The notes: generated by a model from the sequence alone, not told the origin. Shown: positions 24,707 through 35,619, counted from the first letter of the stretch. The stretch is DNA of 64,000 bases from CAWKPF01 sp963851415 (GCA_963851415.1 CAWKPF010000002.1:1240001-1304000), one strand, 5' to 3'. Numbers and translations are program-made.

Positions 24707-25062
24707 CGGGGCCCTCCGTCGTCCTTGGTCACTTCTCGTCCACCGTGCGAATCGTCACTCGCTTCTCGACCCTGAGCCTATTGCATGCTGCCGCCTTGCG
24801 ATTCGGGTTTCTTGGAGAGTCTCGAGGCCCGCGCCTCACAGAACAGACTCGACCCAGCGTGAACCTCCCAGCGATGAGGTGTCGGTCCTACCGCGCGTCG
24901 CGACGCCTCCTCGAGCTCGACGCCGGCGTTCTGCTTTCTCGACCCGACCGGACATTCTCGGCTCGAAAAGCCGCCCCGTGCTATGTTCACAGGAAGTCCC
25001 CTGAGGTTCAGGTCGCATGGCCCGGCATTTCACCGGCCCTCGTTGGCCATTGGAGGAGCGTC
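24707..25062. other. Divergent intergenic region
   Basis: About 356 bases between the acyl-CoA synthetase gene and the trypsin-VWA gene. The frame of the latter is open through most of it but lacks an acceptable start. A small stem CGGCT-CGAAA-AGCCG lies near 24959-24973. TATGTT near 24982 might be a -10 element. GGAGG at 25052-25056 is the ribosome binding site of the downstream gene. Confidence 0.45.
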
Positions 25063-28000
25063 GTGTCCCACACTTGTGGCAGCGTCGAACCCGTCCTTCC
25101 CAACCTCCACATCGGCCCGGACAGTCCGGCGGGATCCACCGCGCCGAATGTCTGGCAGCACGATTTCAGCTATCTGGCAGGCGGGACGAAGTTCATCATC
25201 CTGCACTTCCTGAACGTGACCCTGCCGGCGAACAACCGGCTCGAGGTGGATCTCGGCTACGGCACGGATGTCTTCACCTCGGCCGATGGCGTCACGTTCT
25301 GGACACGCCCGATCAACATCCACCAGCTGGGTGGTGGCACGGTACCGGTCCGCTATGTCACCGACGGGGCGAACACCGGCGGTGCCTTCGTCGACATGTA
25401 CGGGCGCGGTCAGAGCCTTCAGAGCTTCTCGAGTGGGCACGACAGCATCACCAACTGCGACCCCTTCCTTCCGGGCGCCTGGGTGGAGCCGGACTTTCCG
25501 CACGTTTCTGGCTCGACCGCACCGAAGTACGATCCCTTCTGGATCTGCGACAAGACCTCCGCTCCAGACTGGGAGAATGCGCGCTGTGCTGCAGACGGCA
25601 CCATCCAGCGCGAGACCTCGCGCAGCGCTGGGATGATCCTGTCGATTCATGAAGGCGGATCGGGGCATCCCGATCCCTACGTGAGCACGTGCTCGGTGAC
25701 GCTCATCGACAGTGATCTCGTCGCCCTGGCGGCGCATTGCATCACAGATCATCCCTTCTCGCTGCCGGCAAGCTCCGTCACGTTCGACTACGAGGTGCTC
25801 TGCGACGGCTCGAAGGTACCCGCCTACGACGCGATCTTCTACAAGGTCATCCGGCTCGTGAAGTACCGCTACAACGATGGGCGCGACTACGCGATCATCC
25901 AGATACGGGGCGTGCCGTCACTATCTCCAATCACGGTGCGCAACGGAGTACCGGCGGTGGGAGAGGCCGTCTTCGGCGTCCACCATCCGAACGGTGCCGT
26001 CAAGAAGATCACCCCTCCCGGCGGCGGCACCGTCGCAGTGCAATCGAGCGGCAGCATGATCGGGGTGAACATGGATGTCGCGGGCGGCAGCTCCGGATCG
26101 GGCCTCTTCGACCTTTCGGGGCGGCTCTGCGGCGTGCTCTCCAGCGGGGGACCCTGCGGGATCTCCTACTCCTCCTCGCAGCTCATGCTGAACGATCCGA
26201 TCGAGATTCCCGACCCGCCGACCGAGCGGGCTGTGATGCTCGTGATGGACCGCTCGGGGAGCATGAGCGAGCCCGCTCTCGGTGGCGGCGTGAAGATCGA
26301 CGAAGCGCGCGACGCAGCGGATCTCTTCATTTCCATGATGCGCGCGGCGTTGGGCAACGAGGCGGGCCTCGTCTCGTTCGCGGCCAATGCGACCTCGCCC
26401 ATCGAGTTCCCCATCTCCCCGCTCACGGAAACGAGCCGGGGAAACCTTCTGGCAGAGCTTCCGGGGATCCTGCCCTCCGGACGCACGAGCATCGGCGACG
26501 GTCTCGCCGCTGCGAGGAGCGAGCTCGTCGGGACGGCTGGGCTGCCGCGGTCGATTCTGCTCCTCACCGACGGGATGGAGAACGAACCGCAGATGATCGC
26601 CGACGTCGCCGGTCTCTCGACGACCGAGATCACGGCCATCGGCTTCGGCACGGAGAGCAATCTCGACGGCCCACGCCTGACCGATCTCGCACAGACCCAT
26701 GGCGGTTACTACAAGCGCGCGGGTTCTGGCCTCGAGCTGCGCAAGTTCTTCGCGCTGGCCTTTGGCGACATCTTCGAGGCGGGAGCGCTCTCCGATCCGG
26801 ACCATCACCTCTCCGAGAAACTGAGAGAGGGGCCGTGGATTCCCTTCAGCGTCTGCGGCGAGGAGGCCGTGACTGTCGTGATCGGCTGGCACAACGTACA
26901 GGCGCAGCTGGTGCTCCAGGTCCGCTCACCGGGTGGGCAGGTCCTGGATCTCGCGGCGGGAGGGATCGAGACGGATTCCGGGAATCGCTGGCTGTTCGCT
27001 CGCATCCCACTGCCGCAGAACGGCGAGCGCAATGGGACGTGGAGCGCGCGGGTCATCCGGCCCGGGGGGAGCACCGAGTTCCCACCGCCCGCCGTGCCGA
27101 CGGACTACTTCCTGACAGTCATTGCGCGTGGCGGGCCGAGCTTGCGACCCTTCCAACAGCCCCGACGTCTCTATACGGGCTCCGTACTGAACCCCAAGGT
27201 CATATTCCAGTACCCAGACGAGACCGTGCCGCATGGCGGAGATGTCTCCGTGACCGTGCGGCGGCCCGATGCCAGCGTCGGGACGACCCTGTCCGCGGCC
27301 GGCCTCGGTGCGCCGCGCACGGTCGATGGCGACGTGATCCCCGCGAGGCAGGCGACGCTTTCCGCAATCGAGAGTACGACCGGCACGCCCGTGACCACCT
27401 ACGTCGAAGAGACCCACGCGATGACGAGCGCGGCCGCCGCGACTGGCTCGTTCGGGCATGGCGGGGTCTTCGGGGTGAAGCTCTCGGACGCTTTGGTGGT
27501 CGAAGGCACCTACACGTTTCATGCGAAGGCTGAGCTCAAGCACCACGATTGCCGCCTGACCCGCGAGGTTCAGTGGAGCCATCACGTAAGCGTCGGAATC
27601 GATCCGGACGAAACCCCGGTCACTGTGACACCGGACGATGATGGTGGCGGCGTGATCGTCACTTTCGTTCCGCAGGATGGCTACGGCAATCTCGTCGGGC
27701 CCGGCGCAGGCGACGAGATCGACGTTACCCCCTTGCCGGGATGCACGGCCAAGGGCGGCCTCGTCGACTTCGGTGACGGAAGCTACGGGCAGAAGCTCGA
27801 CTGCGATCCCGATTCCGAGGATACGCCGGGTCTCGTCGTCACCCAGCCCGAGCGCGATCCGGTCGTCCTCGTGCCACCGACCCGGAGCCGGACGGTCTAC
27901 CGCTACCCGATCCAGTTTCATTGCGGCGTCCCGGGAGTCTGTGACTGCGACTGCGCTTCGCTCGTGCCGGGCCGCTACGCGACCTCGGTCAGTCTCTTCA

Positions 28001-28548
28001 ACGCGGGCGACAAGACCGTGCCAGTGATCTTGTCGGTCGTGCCGACGACGCTGGCCGGCGCCACGACGGGGCACTGGCCAGAGACCGGCGAGCTTCAAGT
28101 CCGCGACCGGACCGAGATCGGAAGCCTCGAGACGAGTGTGGTCGATTGCTGCACGCTAGCGGAGCTGCTTCTCGGTGCGACACCGAGAGGGCCGTCGCCC
28201 GAGATCACCTCGACGGTTCTTGTCGAAAGCCCAGCGCCGCTACACGTCACCGCGACCTACACGATGGTCCCTGAAACGGGAGACGGGGTCTCGATCGACG
28301 TCGAGACGATCGCTGGTGAACGGCAGACCCAGCGAGTGCCGACCGAGCGGCCGGCACCTCCCACCCGAGCCACCCCCGTGGCTCCCCCGCCGCCTCCGCG
28401 CCCGCAGGACGTGAAGCGCCGGAATCGAGACGACGAGAAACAGAAGAGTAGGGGTACGGAGCACGCGCATCTCGACGCGGCATCTGAAAAGGCCAAGAGT
28501 GGCCAGAAAAGGCCTGCAAAGAAGCGGAAGGGGCCTGCGAAGAAGTAG
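25063..28548 (+). CDS. Large trypsin-like serine protease - VWA fusion protein
   Basis: About 1161 residues from a GTG at 25063, chosen because GGAGG lies six bases upstream; an ATG at 24745 has no such signal. The layout has five parts. First comes a beta-rich N-terminal domain of about 150 residues. Next is a chymotrypsin-fold protease (VALAAHCITDH with His near 228, GRDYAIIQI with Asp near 275, AGGSSGSGLF with Ser near 345). A VWA domain follows with the metal site MDRSGSMSE near 400. Ig-like sandwich domains (for example GWHNVQAQLVLQVRSPGG) come next. The last is a module with PGRYATSVSLFNAGDK, known from exported proteins, ending in a Lys/Arg-rich tail. No signal peptide is visible at the chosen start, which is odd for such domains. 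Confidence 0.75.
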   Translation: MSHTCGSVEPVLPNLHIGPDSPAGSTAPNVWQHDFSYLAGGTKFIILHFLNVTLPANNRLEVDLGYGTDVFTSADGVTFWTRPINIHQLGGGTVPVRYVTDGANTGGAFVDMYGRGQSLQSFSSGHDSITNCDPFLPGAWVEPDFPHVSGSTAPKYDPFWICDKTSAPDWENARCAADGTIQRETSRSAGMILSIHEGGSGHPDPYVSTCSVTLIDSDLVALAAHCITDHPFSLPASSVTFDYEVLCDGSKVPAYDAIFYKVIRLVKYRYNDGRDYAIIQIRGVPSLSPITVRNGVPAVGEAVFGVHHPNGAVKKITPPGGGTVAVQSSGSMIGVNMDVAGGSSGSGLFDLSGRLCGVLSSGGPCGISYSSSQLMLNDPIEIPDPPTERAVMLVMDRSGSMSEPALGGGVKIDEARDAADLFISMMRAALGNEAGLVSFAANATSPIEFPISPLTETSRGNLLAELPGILPSGRTSIGDGLAAARSELVGTAGLPRSILLLTDGMENEPQMIADVAGLSTTEITAIGFGTESNLDGPRLTDLAQTHGGYYKRAGSGLELRKFFALAFGDIFEAGALSDPDHHLSEKLREGPWIPFSVCGEEAVTVVIGWHNVQAQLVLQVRSPGGQVLDLAAGGIETDSGNRWLFARIPLPQNGERNGTWSARVIRPGGSTEFPPPAVPTDYFLTVIARGGPSLRPFQQPRRLYTGSVLNPKVIFQYPDETVPHGGDVSVTVRRPDASVGTTLSAAGLGAPRTVDGDVIPARQATLSAIESTTGTPVTTYVEETHAMTSAAAATGSFGHGGVFGVKLSDALVVEGTYTFHAKAELKHHDCRLTREVQWSHHVSVGIDPDETPVTVTPDDDGGGVIVTFVPQDGYGNLVGPGAGDEIDVTPLPGCTAKGGLVDFGDGSYGQKLDCDPDSEDTPGLVVTQPERDPVVLVPPTRSRTVYRYPIQFHCGVPGVCDCDCASLVPGRYATSVSLFNAGDKTVPVILSVVPTTLAGATTGHWPETGELQVRDRTEIGSLETSVVDCCTLAELLLGATPRGPSPEITSTVLVESPAPLHVTATYTMVPETGDGVSIDVETIAGERQTQRVPTERPAPPTRATPVAPPPPPRPQDVKRRNRDDEKQKSRGTEHAHLDAASEKAKSGQKRPAKKRKGPAKK

Positions 28549-28586
28549 GTCCCGCTTCACGGCACGTCGAGAGACTGACACTACGG

Positions 28587-28604
28587 CGCCCCCTCGGGGG
28601 GGCG
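28587..28604 (+). terminator. Terminator-like GC hairpin after the trypsin-VWA gene
   Basis: CGCCCCC (28587-28593) pairs with GGGGGCG (28598-28604) around TCGG, 39 bases after the stop codon and followed by TCTTC. It lies between two convergent genes, and the poor T-run makes it a moderate candidate. Confidence 0.5.
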
Positions 28605-28669
28605 TCTTCACCTGGAGGGGCTTCCCGCAAGGAACCGTCGTGAAGGAGGGAGGGCCCTGCGGTCCTCCC

Positions 28670-30259
28670 CTACTTCTCCACCCTCGTAGTCGGCTCTCGT
28701 GCCGGCGACAGTGGTGCCGGGGAACCCGGGTTGGCGACCACCTGGTAGAGATCGGTGCGACGATCGGCCCAGTTGCGCACGGTTCCACCGAGGCGATTGC
28801 GCCGCAAGAGCTCGAGGTCGACATCGGCCACCACGACCGTTTCGAGATTCGCCTGGCACTCGCCGGCGATGGCGTCAGTGGCGAAGGGGAAGTCCGAGGG
28901 GGTGAAGATCGCCGATTGCGAGTAGTTGATGTCGAGGTTCCCGACCGAGGGTAGGTTTCCCGTGCAGCCCGACGTGATCACGTAGATCTGGTTCTCCACG
29001 GCGCGGGCCTGGGCGCAATAGCGGACGCGGAGATATCCCTGCCGGTTGTCGGTGCAGAACGGTACGAAGAGGATTTGGGCACCTCGCTCGGTGGCCAGTC
29101 GTGCGAGCTCCGGAAACTCGACGTCGTAGCAGATCTGGATCGAGACCTTACCGCGGTCGGTGTCGAACACGGAGAGCTCCTGGCCTGGCTGCACCCCCCA
29201 CCACAATCGTTCGTTCGGAGTGATGTGCAGCTTGTACTGTCGCTCGAGGCCGCCGTCGCGCTTGAACAGGTAGGCGACGTTGTAGATGACGTTGTCTTCT
29301 TCGGTGTAGTGCGAGCCTCCGACGATGTTCACGGCGTACTTGATCGCCAGCCCCTGGAACAGGTCGAGGTACTGCGGAGTGAAGGCGGCGAGCTTGCGGA
29401 CCGCCACTCCGGGACGCTCGTTGGGCAGGAACGAGAGCAGCTGCAGGGTGAAGATCTCCGGGAAGACGACGAAATCCGACTTGTAGCCAGAGGCCACGTC
29501 GACGAAGTACTCACACTGTTCGGCGAAGTCGTCGAACGACGAGATCGCGCGCAACCGGTACTGCACCGTACAGATCCGTACGGGGAACATGGAGCGAGTG
29601 CGCTCGGCCGGATGCGGCGTGTAGTGCAGGTTGACCCACTCGAGAAGAAGTGCGTTGCCGCGCGACTCGACGTCCTCCTCGAGGTAGTTCGGCAAGATCC
29701 GGCGCAAAACGAAACCGTTCGAGAGCTGGAAGGTCAGCACCGGGTCGTAGATCTCGGCAGTGCCGACCCGCTCGACGTAATCGTGGATGGTCATCCGATC
29801 GGCATGCTCGTGGAAGTTCGGAACCCGGCCGCCCACGACGATCCGCTTGAGATTCAGTCTGCGGGCCAACGCCTTGCGCTCGTCGTACAGGCGGCGACCG
29901 ATCTTCATCCCACGGAATTCGGGGTGGACGACGACCTCGATGCCGTAGAGCGTGTCGCCTTCTGGATCGTGGTTCGTGATCGTCCCGTCTCCGGCGATCT
30001 CCTCCCAGGTGTGCTGATCGCCGAACTCGTCGAGGTCGACGATCAGGCTGCTGGCCGAGCCGATCAGGCGACCGTCGTACTCGACGGCCAGTTGACCCTG
30101 GGGAAAGCGCTCGAGCTGACCTTCGAGCTCCTTTCGCCGCCAGGGCTCCATCGCCGGATAGCAGATACGCTGGAGGGCAACCAGCTCCTCGTAGTCGGCC
30201 ATCGTGAGAGGCCGCACTTCGATGTTCTTCTCCAGCGCTTCGAGATCGAGCTTTCTCAT
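28670..30259 (-). CDS. GNAT acetyltransferase - carbon-nitrogen hydrolase (nitrilase superfamily) fusion
   Basis: A protein of 529 residues with two domains. Residues 1-210 are a GNAT domain (VRPLTMADYEELVAL, then YGIEVVVHPEFRGMKIGRRLY, the acetyl-CoA loop). From about residue 225 a nitrilase-type amidohydrolase follows with the catalytic triad Glu in VVFPEIF, Lys in QYKLHITPNE and Cys in QICYDVEFPEL. This fusion is widespread in bacteria and its substrate is not known; the hydrolase half probably cleaves an amide and the GNAT half may acylate or recognise the same amine. It is convergent with the trypsin-VWA gene, 122 bases away, with a hairpin in between. No operon partner is present. Confidence 0.92.
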   Translation of the reverse strand: MRKLDLEALEKNIEVRPLTMADYEELVALQRICYPAMEPWRRKELEGQLERFPQGQLAVEYDGRLIGSASSLIVDLDEFGDQHTWEEIAGDGTITNHDPEGDTLYGIEVVVHPEFRGMKIGRRLYDERKALARRLNLKRIVVGGRVPNFHEHADRMTIHDYVERVGTAEIYDPVLTFQLSNGFVLRRILPNYLEEDVESRGNALLLEWVNLHYTPHPAERTRSMFPVRICTVQYRLRAISSFDDFAEQCEYFVDVASGYKSDFVVFPEIFTLQLLSFLPNERPGVAVRKLAAFTPQYLDLFQGLAIKYAVNIVGGSHYTEEDNVIYNVAYLFKRDGGLERQYKLHITPNERLWWGVQPGQELSVFDTDRGKVSIQICYDVEFPELARLATERGAQILFVPFCTDNRQGYLRVRYCAQARAVENQIYVITSGCTGNLPSVGNLDINYSQSAIFTPSDFPFATDAIAGECQANLETVVVADVDLELLRRNRLGGTVRNWADRRTDLYQVVANPGSPAPLSPAREPTTRVEK

Positions 30260-30733
30260 GGCGTCTCCGGGTTTCCGTTCTCGGACTCGGGACCTTCATC
30301 ATACGTGCCGGCCCCGAGGGATCCCGTGCACGAGGGACAAGAAGGTGCGGGACAAGAAGGTGCCGCCCGGTTTCGAAACGGGAGGCATCGGCGCCGAGCC
30401 CGGAGACCGACTCGACACACAGACCGAACCTTCAGGGCGCGATCCAGAATCTCGGACCGCGCCTTCCTCACGGATGGTAGTGGATACAAGAGACCTGACC
30501 GTCCAGAGCGTTGCCGGAGGCTCTTGGTCTCGATATTCCTCCGGTCGTCGCGAGCTGCTCACGGATGTCCACGATTGAGGTTCTGATCGCATCAGGTACG
30601 GTAGGGCTGTCAGCCAACGTTCGGGTTTCGAGGAAGGGGATCGTGAGCCCCTGCGAGCTCTCTTCACGAAGCAGACGGTTCCCCGCGTTTCCCGGTCGTG
30701 TGCTCTCACAACCAGCTCAGGAGGGCAGTTTTC
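30260..30733. other. Divergent intergenic region before katG, with a 15-bp tandem duplication
   Basis: About 470 bases between the GNAT-nitrilase gene and katG. GGGACAAGAAGGTGC occurs twice in tandem at 30334-30363. No supported gene lies here. AGGAGG nine bases before 30734 is the katG ribosome binding site. No OxyR- or Fur-like site was recognised by eye. Confidence 0.5.
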
Positions 30734-32956
<2,223 letters not shown>

Positions 32957-32982
32957 CCTCCTGAAACGTCCGCAACGAGAAC

Positions 32983-33002
32983 GGCGACGCGATGGCGTCG
33001 CC
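32983..33002 (+). terminator. Hairpin terminator of katG
   Basis: GGCGACGC (32983-32990) and GCGTCGCC (32995-33002) form a perfect 8-bp stem around GATG, 26 bases after the katG stop codon. The flanks AACGAGAA and CTTTCGTT extend the pairing imperfectly and give a weak T-rich tail. Confidence 0.65.
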
Positions 33003-33095
33003 GCTTTCGTTGGTGCTTCCGAGCCGACGCGCGTCGGCGACCAGGCCGAAGTCCAGCACCTCAGAGCTGGCCTCGGCGGGCGGAAGTTCCCGGTC

Positions 33096-33126
33096 TTGAC
33101 GAATATTTCGATGTTGTGCTAAATAT
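33096..33126 (+). promoter_or_regulatory. arsR-like promoter with overlapping inverted repeat
   Basis: TTGACG (33096-33101) and TAAATA (33120-33125) are 18 bases apart. ATATTT (33103-33108) and AAATAT (33121-33126) are inverted arms with 12 bases between, the second arm lying on the -10 element, as expected for autorepression. The -10 ends seven bases before the ATG at 33133, so the transcript would have almost no leader. Confidence 0.6.
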
Positions 33127-33132
33127 CTAACG

Positions 33133-33438
33133 ATGAACCGCGTCTTCAAAGCGCTCTCCGACCCCACTCGCCGGCGGGTGCTGCAGCTCCTTCGGGTGCG
33201 ACCGATGACCGCCGGGGAGTTGGCGGACGAGTTCGAGGTGTCGAAGCCGACAATGTCGGCTCACTTCGCGGTGCTGCGGGAGGCGAATCTCGTGGATGCG
33301 GAAAAGCGGGGGCGCACGATCACCTATCGACTGAAGATCTCGGTCCTGGAAGAGGCGCTGCTCGGTTTCGCCGAGACCTTCGGTATCGAGGCGGGCTCGG
33401 ACCGAACTTCCGCTGAGCTCCTGGGGAAGGAGGCCTAG
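33133..33438 (+). CDS. ArsR/SdpR-family winged-helix repressor
   Basis: A 101-residue protein. LSDPTRRRVLQLLRV and MTAGELADEFEVSKPTMSAH, then LREANLVDAEKRGRTITYRL are the helix-turn-helix and wing of ArsR repressors. There is no Cys metal motif; the absence of ELCVCDL-type ligands and the linkage to an SdpI-like gene make SdpR the nearest model. The promoter at 33096-33126 contains an inverted repeat on the -10 element, so the protein probably represses itself. No Shine-Dalgarno precedes the ATG, consistent with a leaderless transcript. The next gene starts two bases after the stop codon and uses a ribosome binding site inside this gene (AAGGAGG at 33427). Confidence 0.92.
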   Translation: MNRVFKALSDPTRRRVLQLLRVRPMTAGELADEFEVSKPTMSAHFAVLREANLVDAEKRGRTITYRLKISVLEEALLGFAETFGIEAGSDRTSAELLGKEA

Positions 33439-33440
33439 GT

Positions 33441-34049
33441 ATGCGGGTGAGATGGGCGACACTGGCATGGCTCTCGGTGGGGCTGTGTGCCGTTCTCGCG
33501 GTCTGGGGCTGGTCGACCGTGCCCTAGCGCGGCGCTCGCTTCCTCGGCGTCGCACTCTTCCTGCCCGGCCTCTGGGGGTTCCTGGAGCTCATGCAGGGGG
33601 GGAATCTCGATCGCCACCGAGACAGCCTGATGAACTTTCACCGGAGAGTGATCGCAGGAACGGGGCTCTTGCTGGCGGCGGGCCTGGCTCCTCGGCTGGC
33701 CATCGCCTCCGGGCTGCTGGACCCAGGTTGGGAACCGGTTCTGAGGCGGACGATGGGAGTGCTGCTCGGTGTCGCACTGGCCATCTGGGGCAACTATCTG
33801 CCCAAGCTCCTGTCGCCCTGGTCTCTCGAGCACGAGCCGTTCGACTGGCAGAGGGTGCACCGGTTCTGTGGTTGGGTGGCCTCGCTCAGTGGAATCGCGC
33901 TGGTCGCCGTCTGGCTGCTTCTGCCCCAGGCGAGTGCAAAGCCGGCCGCGGCGACCATCGTCGTCACCTTCTTGGTGCTCTGCCTGGTGCGCAAGTTCCT
34001 TTCGGTCGCCACCCATTCGCCCGATGTCATCGATCCGGGTGCACGGTGA
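33441..34049 (+). pseudogene. SdpI-like membrane protein interrupted by an in-frame TAG
   Basis: The frame starts at the ATG at 33441 with AAGGAGG seven bases upstream, reads a first membrane helix (LAWLSVGLCAVLAVWGW) and meets TAG at 33525-33527. The same frame continues without any shift for about 174 codons: FLGVALFLPGLWGFLEL, RTMGVLLGVALAIWGNYLPK, FDWQRVHRFCGWVASLSG and ATIVVTFLVLCLVRKF. GNYLPK and the VHRFCGW block are SdpI family features. In Bacillus, SdpI protects against the Sdp toxin and acts with the repressor SdpR. A single base change would explain the stop (TAG from CAG, GAG or TAC). It may be a dead gene, a suppressed amber or a sequencing error. Confidence 0.75.
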
Positions 34050-34077
34050 TCGGACTTCACGAGGAGGACTCCAGACC

Positions 34078-34323
34078 TTGACCACCTTGACTTTCTACCA
34101 CTCGGTGATCTGCCCTCGCTGCCAGGCCGCGGGGCTGTTTCTTTCCCGAATGCTGCGCGACTTCCCCGAGATCGAGCTCGAGAAGGTCGAGTACCTGGCC
34201 AACCTGGGGGCTGCCCGCCAGGAGGGAGTGCGCTCGATCCCGACGCTCAAGGCGGAGGACAAAGAGCTCAGCGGGTTCATCCTGACCCCGAAGCGAATGC
34301 GAAGGTTTCTCGAGTCGCTCTAG
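34078..34323 (+). CDS. Small thioredoxin-like protein with CxxC
   Basis: An 81-residue protein, too short and with an unusual start. The TTG at 34078 has GAGGAGG ten bases upstream; a second TTG nine bases on is possible. LTFYHSVICPRCQAAGLF carries the Cys-Pro-Arg-Cys active site in the place of thioredoxins and glutaredoxins, and a later SIPTLKAED gives the cis-proline (Ile-Pro-Thr) that closes the fold. It should reduce or form disulphides or serve as a thiol carrier. It starts 28 bases after the sdpI-like gene and probably belongs to the same arsR-led transcript. Confidence 0.8.
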   Translation: MTTLTFYHSVICPRCQAAGLFLSRMLRDFPEIELEKVEYLANLGAARQEGVRSIPTLKAEDKELSGFILTPKRMRRFLESL

Positions 34324-34666
34324 CGATCCCCGATCGCGTTGGAGGTCGCGCCAGCTGCGTTACCCGGGTTTCGATTTTCTGTTGATGGGGTGCGCGCCTT
34401 CGATAGCGACACCGCTGGCAGCCGTCTCGACGCCCCCACGGTCCAGCTTCTGCTCGACTGGCTCTGGCGCGCCCAAGTCGCACGAGTGGTGCACGTCAAG
34501 TCCTGCCATCGGGGCACTGGGCTCGGGTGCTCTCCCGGGTGTTCGAGATCCAGGTCCTCCAAAGGTCGGCCCTGAGGCCGTGCGCGTCTGCAAGCACGGG
34601 CTCGAGGTCCTGCTCCAGGCTCCACTCCGTGCACCGAACGAGCTGCCCATGCTAGGATTGACGGAT
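34324..34666. other. Gap between the thioredoxin-like gene and the toxin-antitoxin pair
   Basis: About 340 bases. An open frame (34339-34575) with DSDTAGSRLDAPTVQLLLDW could be a decayed coding fragment, but I cannot assign it. Otherwise no gene is supported. Confidence 0.4.
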
Positions 34667-34680
34667 CTTGACATGTCAAG
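34667..34680. promoter_or_regulatory. 14-bp perfect palindrome, candidate autoregulatory operator of the Doc module
   Basis: CTTGACATGTCAAG is a perfect palindrome ending 22 bases before the antitoxin ATG. It includes a TTGACA -35-like hexamer. A ribbon-helix-helix antitoxin dimer would be expected to bind such a site. Confidence 0.65.
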
Positions 34681-34702
34681 GTCTTCTCCATGAGGTGAAT
34701 CA

Positions 34703-34915
34703 ATGACCGCCATCAAGATCAGCTCCAAAGTCGAAGAAAGCACCTGGCAGGAGCTCCGTGAGCACGCTCGCGAGAACAACCAGAGTGTCTCAGGACTCCT
34801 CACCGAGGCGATCTCTGAGTATCTGGCACGTCGGCGGGTTCGCCCGTCGGTACTGAACCACCTCGAAGACTCGATACGCGACAACGAGGAGCTCGGACGG
34901 CGGCTGGCCGAGTAG
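34703..34915 (+). CDS. Ribbon-helix-helix antitoxin of a Doc-type module
   Basis: A 70-residue protein. The N-terminal half (AIKISSKVEESTWQELREHA and SVSGLLTEAISEYLARR) reads as a ribbon-helix-helix DNA-binding domain. The charged C-terminal part (VLNHLEDSIRDNEELGRRL) is the likely toxin-neutralising segment. AGGTGA lies six bases before the ATG. It precedes the toxin gene by 30 bases, the usual antitoxin-first order, and has a perfect palindrome in its promoter region. It is not the Phd type that accompanies Doc in phage P1, so the partner change is notable. Confidence 0.85.
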   Translation: MTAIKISSKVEESTWQELREHARENNQSVSGLLTEAISEYLARRRVRPSVLNHLEDSIRDNEELGRRLAE

Positions 34916-34945
34916 GCCTACGCGGGCGAATGGCAGGAAGCCCCG

Positions 34946-35335
34946 ATGACCACGCTTCAATCGCTTCAATTCCTGACCCTGGATGAGGCGCTTGCCCTTC
35001 ATCATCGCCTGATCGAGAAGTTCGGCGGTTCGCCTGGAGTGAGAGACCTCGGTCTTCTGGAAAGCGCCTTGTATCGACCGCGCTCGGGGTACTACGAAGA
35101 TCTCGTGCAAATGGCGTCTGCACTGTTCGAGTCTCTGCTCATGAATCATGCCTTCGTCGACGGCAACAAGCGCGTGGCCTTCTTTGCCACGGACGTGTTC
35201 TTGCGAATGAACGGGTGGAGGATCGTCACGTCCTCGGATGCCGCCTACGACTTCCTCCTCGGAGGTCTCGACGAGGACTCCCTTGACCGAGAATCCCTGG
35301 AAGGCTGGCTCCGCAAGGTGGTTACCGAGCTCTAG
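34946..35335 (+). CDS. doc: Fic/Doc-family toxin
   Basis: A 129-residue Doc-type Fic protein. The catalytic motif is NHAFVDGNKRVAFFATD, matching the HxFx(D/N)(A/G)NKR form of Doc, and the N-terminal GVRDLGLLESALYRPRSGYY block is also typical. P1 Doc phosphorylates translation elongation factor EF-Tu and so halts protein synthesis; I infer the same for this protein. Length and motif are intact, so the toxin should be active and needs the upstream antitoxin. Its gene ends 284 bases before a Ser/Thr kinase gene on the same strand. Confidence 0.92.
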   Translation: MTTLQSLQFLTLDEALALHHRLIEKFGGSPGVRDLGLLESALYRPRSGYYEDLVQMASALFESLLMNHAFVDGNKRVAFFATDVFLRMNGWRIVTSSDAAYDFLLGGLDEDSLDRESLEGWLRKVVTEL

Positions 35336-35553
35336 GCGGCAGCTCGAGCGTTGCACCGCTCCACCGTGGCGTCGATTCCGAAAGCGACCTGCTCGAAGTC
35401 CGTCACGTCGACGACTCACTTGCCCGTGATCTCAGGGCGGTAGCCTTCCGTAGATACCATCCCTCCAGAGCCGGAGCCGGACGGGGGGGGCCGGACGGGC
35501 CGGATCGGGACCCAGAGTCCGCACAAGGAGCCGACGGAGCTGGTGGAGGGGAG

Positions 35554-35559
35554 TAGACT
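35554..35559 (+). promoter_or_regulatory. Candidate -10 element TAGACT upstream of the TPR kinase
   Basis: TAGACT lies about 60 bases before the ATG at 35620. The same hexamer stands before both kinase genes at 53661 and 53808. Confidence 0.35.
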
Positions 35560-35619
35560 GACGACGGTGGCTGAGACCCTGAAGATCGTGGGTCCGAGAC
35601 GGCCACCAGAGGAAGCGTC

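Noticed and set aside
24745..25062. Longer N-terminus of the trypsin-VWA protein from ATG 24745
   Set aside because: No ribosome binding site, composition unlike the rest of the protein, and GGAGG lies at the right distance from the GTG at 25063.
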